From Temnopleurus reevesii (taxonomy: Eukaryota > Echinodermata > Echinoidea > Temnopleuroida > Temnopleuridae), in contig BQKZ01010288.1 in the NCBI GenBank assembly GCA_036244855.1, forward strand, positions 23,401 to 33,777: DNA of 10,377 nt. Reading direction: 5' to 3'. The notes below the pieces were generated by a model that saw only the letters and a list, made by a program, of their open reading frames with translations, was not told the DNA's origin and ran no database searches. Both the position numbers and the translations under genes were made by a program. How positions within the stretch are numbered: the first letter of the stretch is position 1; each line of letters begins with the position of its first letter. Shown piece by piece: positions 6,784 to 10,377 of the stretch.

Positions 6784-7834
6784 AGAATTTTACTTGATAT
6801 TTTTTTCTAGATTTTAATTTTTGGGTGTAGCAAGGCAGTGTAAATGATAGTCTCATCCGCTCAAATTCTTGTCTCCATTTCCCCTTAGTACATGTACATT
6901 GTAATCCAAGCGATCATTGAGATTTCAACAAGGCAACACTTTGTGAAATCCGGTAAGCTTAGGTGTAATTACTCCTTTCCTCAGAGTGTACCCAATCCAT
7001 AAAATGCAACAAATATGTTTTCCATGGGATTGGATAACAGTTTACAGGTTTACATTTTTCTATGAGAGAATAGTATTTGATTATTAACTATACTTTAATC
7101 ACGTAATTTGATGCTATTTAAAAAAAAAAATTCTCAACAGTGTAGTTTACGTCGATAATGATAGTATTAATGATTATAACATTTATATTGCCCTTATGCT
7201 GCCTTTTTTAAGCACCTTGCTATTGGTGAACTACCGGTATATTCTTAAGAGTCAAATAAAATGAGATATAATTGGAAGGAAAAAAAAGATTTGAGTAAAA
7301 GATCATTCTAAGTTTCAAGGTGCAAGACTTTGCTTCATTTTTAATAGCGTTCAAAGATGTATGCTTCTTGCGTTGAATTGTTTTAACTCCATAACTAGTA
7401 ATCCACATCATGTCGCATAAAGTTTATATTTTTGAGCCAACTTTATGCACTCAAGCAATTATTCTTTATCGCAGAAGCCCTTTTAAGTGTAAAATTTTTG
7501 TCATGATAATAATTTTTTGCTATATCATTTTTCTTATATGTAAAATTCTCTGTTTACCTGCAATCACTACAAAGTTCAGAACAGTGAGTTATCCCACTGT
7601 GGTCCCATTCAGCTCCTATGGCAAAGATGATTTCCTCCATTCCTCTTTTTCCGTTACATGGGTTGGGAGGCCTGTGTATGTGATAATGTCGCCCTAATCA
7701 TAGAGATAATGCTCAATATCATGTACATGTAGGACAATTGATATGAAAGTTCAAATCTTTTCAAAACTTCAATGTTAATGGATGATTTAACTCATCATGT
7801 CAATTTTTCTTCTCTTCATTTTTACTTCATCCAG
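6784..7834. other. No gene recognised; one fragment of a SINE/LINE tail
   Basis: The sequence is AT-rich without a supported exon. At about 7155-7200 it reads ACATTTATATTGCCCTTATG preceded by ATTAATGATTATA, a diverged copy of the tail of the SINE at 2610-2655 (ACATTTATATAGCGCTTTG), so a tail-only remnant on the minus strand is likely. The + frame at 7410-7697 begins with a hydrophobic run but has no recognised motif. The donor-like AACA|GTGAGT at 7581-7590 has no accompanying exon that I can define. Confidence 0.4.
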
Positions 7835-7912
7835 AATCTTCCCAACCTGCATCACTGCGACGTCACCGCCCATGATTGTCCAGCCGACGAAATGAAGCAC
7901 CCGGGGTCTTAG
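7835..7912 (+). other. Possible terminal coding exon, or GC-box/CRE promoter patch
   Basis: A strong pyrimidine tract and CATCCAG end at 7834. From 7835 a frame of 25 codons (NLPNLHHCDVTAHDCPADEM, then KHPGS) ends at TAG 7910-7912. It is less AT-rich than its surroundings, as an exon would be. It matches no part of RNF13 that I know. Alternatively, the CGACGTCACCGCCC at 7859-7872 is a CRE half-site joined to a GC box, which would suit a promoter or 5' UTR of the start exon at 8107. I cannot choose between these. Confidence 0.3.
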
Positions 7913-8002
7913 CACTGATGACAATATTCTAGGATCAGTCTCAGTACATGTGACTGAGAGTAGTGAGCTTTGAACAAGGACACAACAAAATAACTCAACT
8001 CA

Positions 8003-8082
8003 TTAACCCATCAACTCCCGGATCTGAGTCTTGCCATTGGTTTTGTACACGGACCACGTGGTTCTGGTAATCAACGTGTTAA
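8003..8082 (+). mobile_element. 80-bp TTAA-flanked MITE, piggyBac-like (copy 2), next to a start exon
   Basis: TTAA stands at 8003-8006 and 8079-8082, and the length is exactly that of the element at 196-275. The ungapped alignment in the same orientation gives about 50 of 80 identities, and 33 of 48 over 8035-8082. The termini begin TTAACCCATCAACTCC on the left and TTAACACGTTGATTACC as the complement of the right, so the inverted repeats are more decayed here than in copy 1. It ends 24 bp before the ATG at 8107, so it lies in the promoter or 5' UTR of that exon. It carries the E-box and CCAAT box listed separately. Confidence 0.6.
8034..8062 (+). promoter_or_regulatory. Inverted CCAAT box and palindromic CACGTG E-box upstream of the start exon
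   Basis: CCATTGG at 8034-8040 is an inverted CCAAT box (NF-Y type). ACCACGTGGT at 8053-8062 is a perfect 10-bp palindrome centred on the E-box CACGTG, bound in animals by bHLH-ZIP factors such as MYC/MAX, USF and the MiT/TFE family. They lie 45-73 bp upstream of the ATG. Copy 1 of the same element lacks the E-box: the aligned bases are ACTCCCCGGT. Function is inferred from motif and place only. Confidence 0.4.
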
Positions 8083-8106
8083 GTTGCCTGTCACAACTAG
8101 GTCAAG

Positions 8107-8184
8107 ATGGAGCTCAGACAGGTGCTTGTTGCTTTAATCCTCGTCAGTACGAAGATCATCCAGATCGCTGCTGATGTCATAGCC
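8107..8184 (+). CDS. RNF13: RNF13/RNF167-like E3 ligase, first coding exon with signal peptide
   Basis: The exon starts at ATG 8107 in an excellent context (AAG before and G after the ATG) and ends at 8184 before the strong donor GTGAGT; it is 26 codons with a phase-0 end. The translation is MELRQVLVALILV, then STKIIQIAADVIA: a charged start, a hydrophobic core and a small-residue end, as in a cleaved signal peptide. In RNF13 the signal region ends with ADILA just before the linker, matching ADVIA here. Joined to the exon at 1106 it gives ADVIA-TSPTND and then the PA domain, with the right length and frame. The exon nevertheless lies downstream of those exons. It therefore belongs either to a second, tandem copy whose remaining exons are beyond the window, or to the same gene in a misordered assembly. 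I saw no copy of the next exon in 8185-10377. Confidence 0.65.
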
Positions 8185-9237
8185 GTGAGTTCACCGCCCT
8201 TATCATTCAATTTCTATTTCAGGTTGAATTTCTTGGGTTATGAATTATATTTGGGTCATTTCAAGAGACTGGGGCGCTATTTTTAGCGGTTGCAATTGCA
8301 TAACAAAACAGTTACCTCGATAGTACAAATTTTGAATAAAAATGGTTCAATTATTTTAAAAAGAATTTGAAATTTTAACATCAAAATTTTCTTGATAAAT
8401 AGGGTTTGAATGTGCTTTATACACAGTCTATTCAAACAAGAAAAAAAAACCTTAAAAAAATTGCCTTTTTGCCTGATTATCAGCATGAGTTGAAAGAAAG
8501 TAAAACGAGATTTGTAAAGTGTATAGCTACAATAGAATGCTACATGTTCGTGTAGCTACATGTATACAAAGGAAAAAAAAGATCTGAATTTTAACTGTCT
8601 ATACAATGTCTTGCGGGAAACCATGCACATATAGAATTTTCACTCGGCTGGGCTGTACAATGTTGTTATTTACATAACTGTACGTCATTTCATCAAAGAA
8701 TTTTGGACCAAGTCAAGTCTGAATATTGCATCTGATGACTCTACCGTACGCTGTAGATAATGTAGGTGTTGATTATCTCCTTGAGCTATTAAAATAGACC
8801 TGTCTTCCTACTATCCTCCATTACATCAATTGCTGCCTTCAAATGGTCTCCATGGAAACTGTTTCCATCAGCAACGGATGAAGTGAGTTTATATTGAGGT
8901 GCTCTACAGTTTAGCTCTCAAGGGAAAAAGGCATTGAGAAGGAGAAAGAAAAAGAATATAATTTTCAGTGGGCTGATAGGGATTATTGCTTTTCCATTGG
9001 CCATCTACATACGTAGGTAATTTGCTGGTAGTCGGTTGCACACAATTCCATTGCTGTATTGTACAAACTTTTTGTACATTGTACTACAGTGTACATGTAC
9101 ATTGTGCGATAATGTACACTATTGATGTTCCTAACTCATACTGTTACACAAGTACACGTACCTGCAATGTCTGTATGTAGACTGCCTGTGTTCATGTACA
9201 TTTTTATACATTACATATGTACGTGGAGAAGTACTAT
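8185..9237 (+). other. Intron-like sequence after the signal-peptide exon
   Basis: The region begins with GTGAGT and contains no recognised exon or RNA gene. It has small inverted repeats: TAGCTACA (8524-8531) with TGTAGCTA (8552-8559), and AGTGTACAT with ATGTACACT around 9088-9120 within a cluster of TGTACA words. The minus frame at 8283-8486 and the + and - frames at 8986-9334 have no protein-like pattern. Confidence 0.5.
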
Positions 9238-9375
9238 ACCTGGGGCCTGTAACATAAAAGATGCAAAACTTGCAATGAATATTTATCGTAAGTCTATGGC
9301 AAAACGTGTACCAAAGAGATGCAATTAATTGCAAGATTAATTGTATCTCTTTTTAATATGTTACAGGCCGCAGGT
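9238..9375. mobile_element. 138-bp MITE with 19-bp terminal inverted repeats and CTAT duplication
   Basis: The left end ACCTGGGGCCTGTAACATA (9238-9256) and the complement of the right end ACCTGCGGCCTGTAACATA (9357-9375) agree at 18 of 19 positions. The element is flanked on both sides by CTAT (9234-9237 and 9376-9379), a 4-bp target duplication. The interior is AT-rich, with a second small palindrome GCAATTAATTGC (9321-9332), and encodes nothing. The termini resemble those of the repeat units at 388-735 (GGGGCCCCGTAACATAAA). The superfamily is not assignable from this alone. Confidence 0.8.
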
Positions 9376-9379
9376 CTAT

Positions 9380-10140
9380 GAATCGTCCATGTAGGATGAC
9401 AGACTGATTGTAGAAAATGTCATGGAAAATATTCATTCTGAATTTTGATGTTTGGATTGTAAATATTTTTCTTCCTAACCACTTTGTTTAGAAGTGTAAA
9501 TGAGACCCTAAGGTCGCCAAATGGTATAGGGGCTGGGCACTATTTTTAAACATTGAGATAAAGCGCCAATATTAAAAAACATTTACTATTTTTTTTAGCA
9601 TTATAGGTTACAAATTCCACTTTTCTTAATTCCTGTTCCACATGATATTATTCATTGATTCTGAACATGATTGAAAAAAATAAAACATTTTTTTTTCGGA
9701 AGAATTATTTTGATAGAGATGAACCCATTTTTCCCTGTATGTATGTTCAAATTGTAATATTACTGTGTTCTTCAAGGGCGTTTCCTTTTTGCTAGAAGAA
9801 ATATAATTGAATATTGACTTGTGTCTAGACATTGTGTTAACTTGATTTTGGCTATTGTTCAAACAAAAGAGTACAGATCTCTTTGCAAAGTTAAATACTA
9901 GATTAGGAAAGCCTTCATTTCAACTTATTAGCAGCTTATTTTAAGTAATGATTAAATAGCCTTAACACTTAAAGTGGTTTGTGTCTCACCAGAGCTATAA
10001 AGTGAGTTTAGTATACATGCACATTGTAGAATGCAACAGCTGTGAAGCATGGAAGTGGGTAGATTATGAGCCCATCATGTGCAGTAGTACTGTGTACATA
10101 CAGTTGGGTGCTAAGACAATTAATCCTTGTATGTTACCAA
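9380..10140. other. No gene recognised
   Basis: AT-rich, intron-like sequence. The minus frame at 9626-9862 and the + frame at 9981-10220 have no recognised motif; the latter includes a Cys/Trp-containing piece (VECNSCEAWKWVDYEP), but without splice sites that would make it an exon, and its end reads into a G-rich repeat. I see no RNA gene or larger repeat here. Confidence 0.4.
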
Positions 10141-10147
10141 GCAATAC

Positions 10148-10201
10148 ATGGGCGGATCCAGAATTGACAATTTTTAATTTTTTTTTAGGGGGGAGGGGGC
10201 A
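10148..10201 (+). repeat. Possible hAT-type terminus remnant (GGGCGGATCCAG...T-run...G-run)
   Basis: ATGGGCGGATCCAGAATTG is followed by a T-rich run and GGGGGGAGGGGG. From general knowledge, invertebrate hAT-like non-autonomous elements often begin CAGGGGCGGATCCAGG followed by T and G runs. Here only one end is visible and no inverted partner was found, so the call is tentative. Confidence 0.3.
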
Positions 10202-10377
10202 GGTACATTGTACAATTTGATTTCCTCTCCACTCAGCAGACAAGGGTAAAAAACAAACTCAGCTGCCAAGGAAAAACAAATTAATAAGAAACTAGTGGAT
10301 TATATTGCTAATAGTACATTATATTATTTTATTTTATTCTCTGCCAGCAAGCTATCAAGCTAAAATGAGGTCCTTAC

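Noticed and set aside
7410..7697. 95-codon plus frame with a hydrophobic segment
   Set aside because: AT-rich hydrophobic frame without recognisable motif. The GTGAGT donor inside it has no defined exon.
9981..10220. 79-codon plus frame with Cys/Trp-rich part
   Set aside because: Its end reads through a repeat terminus and G run, there are no convincing splice sites, and I recognise no domain.
8185..10377. Second copy of the PA-region exons after the signal-peptide exon
   Set aside because: I looked for FG-x-LP and LIRR-x-x-C-x-FD patterns after 8184 and did not find them by eye; they may lie beyond the window.

Overview
This window looks like nuclear DNA of a marine invertebrate, most likely an echinoderm of sea-urchin type. 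The grounds are the AT-rich sequence, short exons in long introns with GT..AG boundaries, many microsatellites, several kinds of short transposon debris, and the recurring words TACATGTA and GGCCTAA. The species call is an impression from sequence texture, not a match. No bacterial operon, rRNA, functional tRNA or CRISPR is visible. Almost all of the longest open frames are low-complexity or chance frames.

The only recognisable host gene is a PA-TM-RING E3 ubiquitin ligase of the RNF13/RNF167 type. Three of its exons are on the + strand. Two of them, 1106-1180 and 2095-2223, encode the linker before the protease-associated (PA) domain and the first half of the PA domain. The third, 8107-8184, encodes an initiator ATG, a signal peptide and the short stretch that in RNF13 comes just before the part encoded at 1106. 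All three have phase-0 ends, so 8107-8184 would join 1106-1180 and then 2095-2223 into one continuous reading frame. The signal-peptide exon, however, lies about 7 kb downstream of the exons it should precede, and no transmembrane or RING exon was found in between. This means either a misordered assembly, or a tandem pair of genes of which the first copy is truncated or its other parts are outside the window.

Layout: 1-1039 is a mosaic of miniature inverted-repeat elements, including an 80-bp TTAA-flanked element (196-275), an abutting TTAA hairpin (272-346) and a two-unit repeat with GGGGCC-type termini (388-735). Positions 1106-2223 hold the two PA-domain exons. Positions 2278-2558 hold a GAT minisatellite, one N and a run of 16 G. 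Positions 2610-2885 are a tRNA-derived SINE on the minus strand. Positions 3119-3920 appear to be the decayed 3' end of a LINE on the minus strand, interrupted by microsatellites. Positions 4691-5880 are GC-richer, with promoter-like sites and several unassigned open frames. Positions 5900-6783 form a single imperfect palindrome of about 884 bp (foldback element). Positions 7835-8184 hold a possible short terminal exon or GC-box/CRE patch, then a second copy of the 80-bp TTAA element ending 24 bp before the ATG of the signal-peptide exon. Positions 8185-10377 are mostly intron-like, with a clean 138-bp MITE (9238-9375).

The most interesting points are the out-of-order exons, and the 80-bp piggyBac-like element that is found both at the left edge of the window and in the immediate promoter/5' leader of the RNF13-like start exon, where it carries a perfect CACGTG E-box and an inverted CCAAT box.
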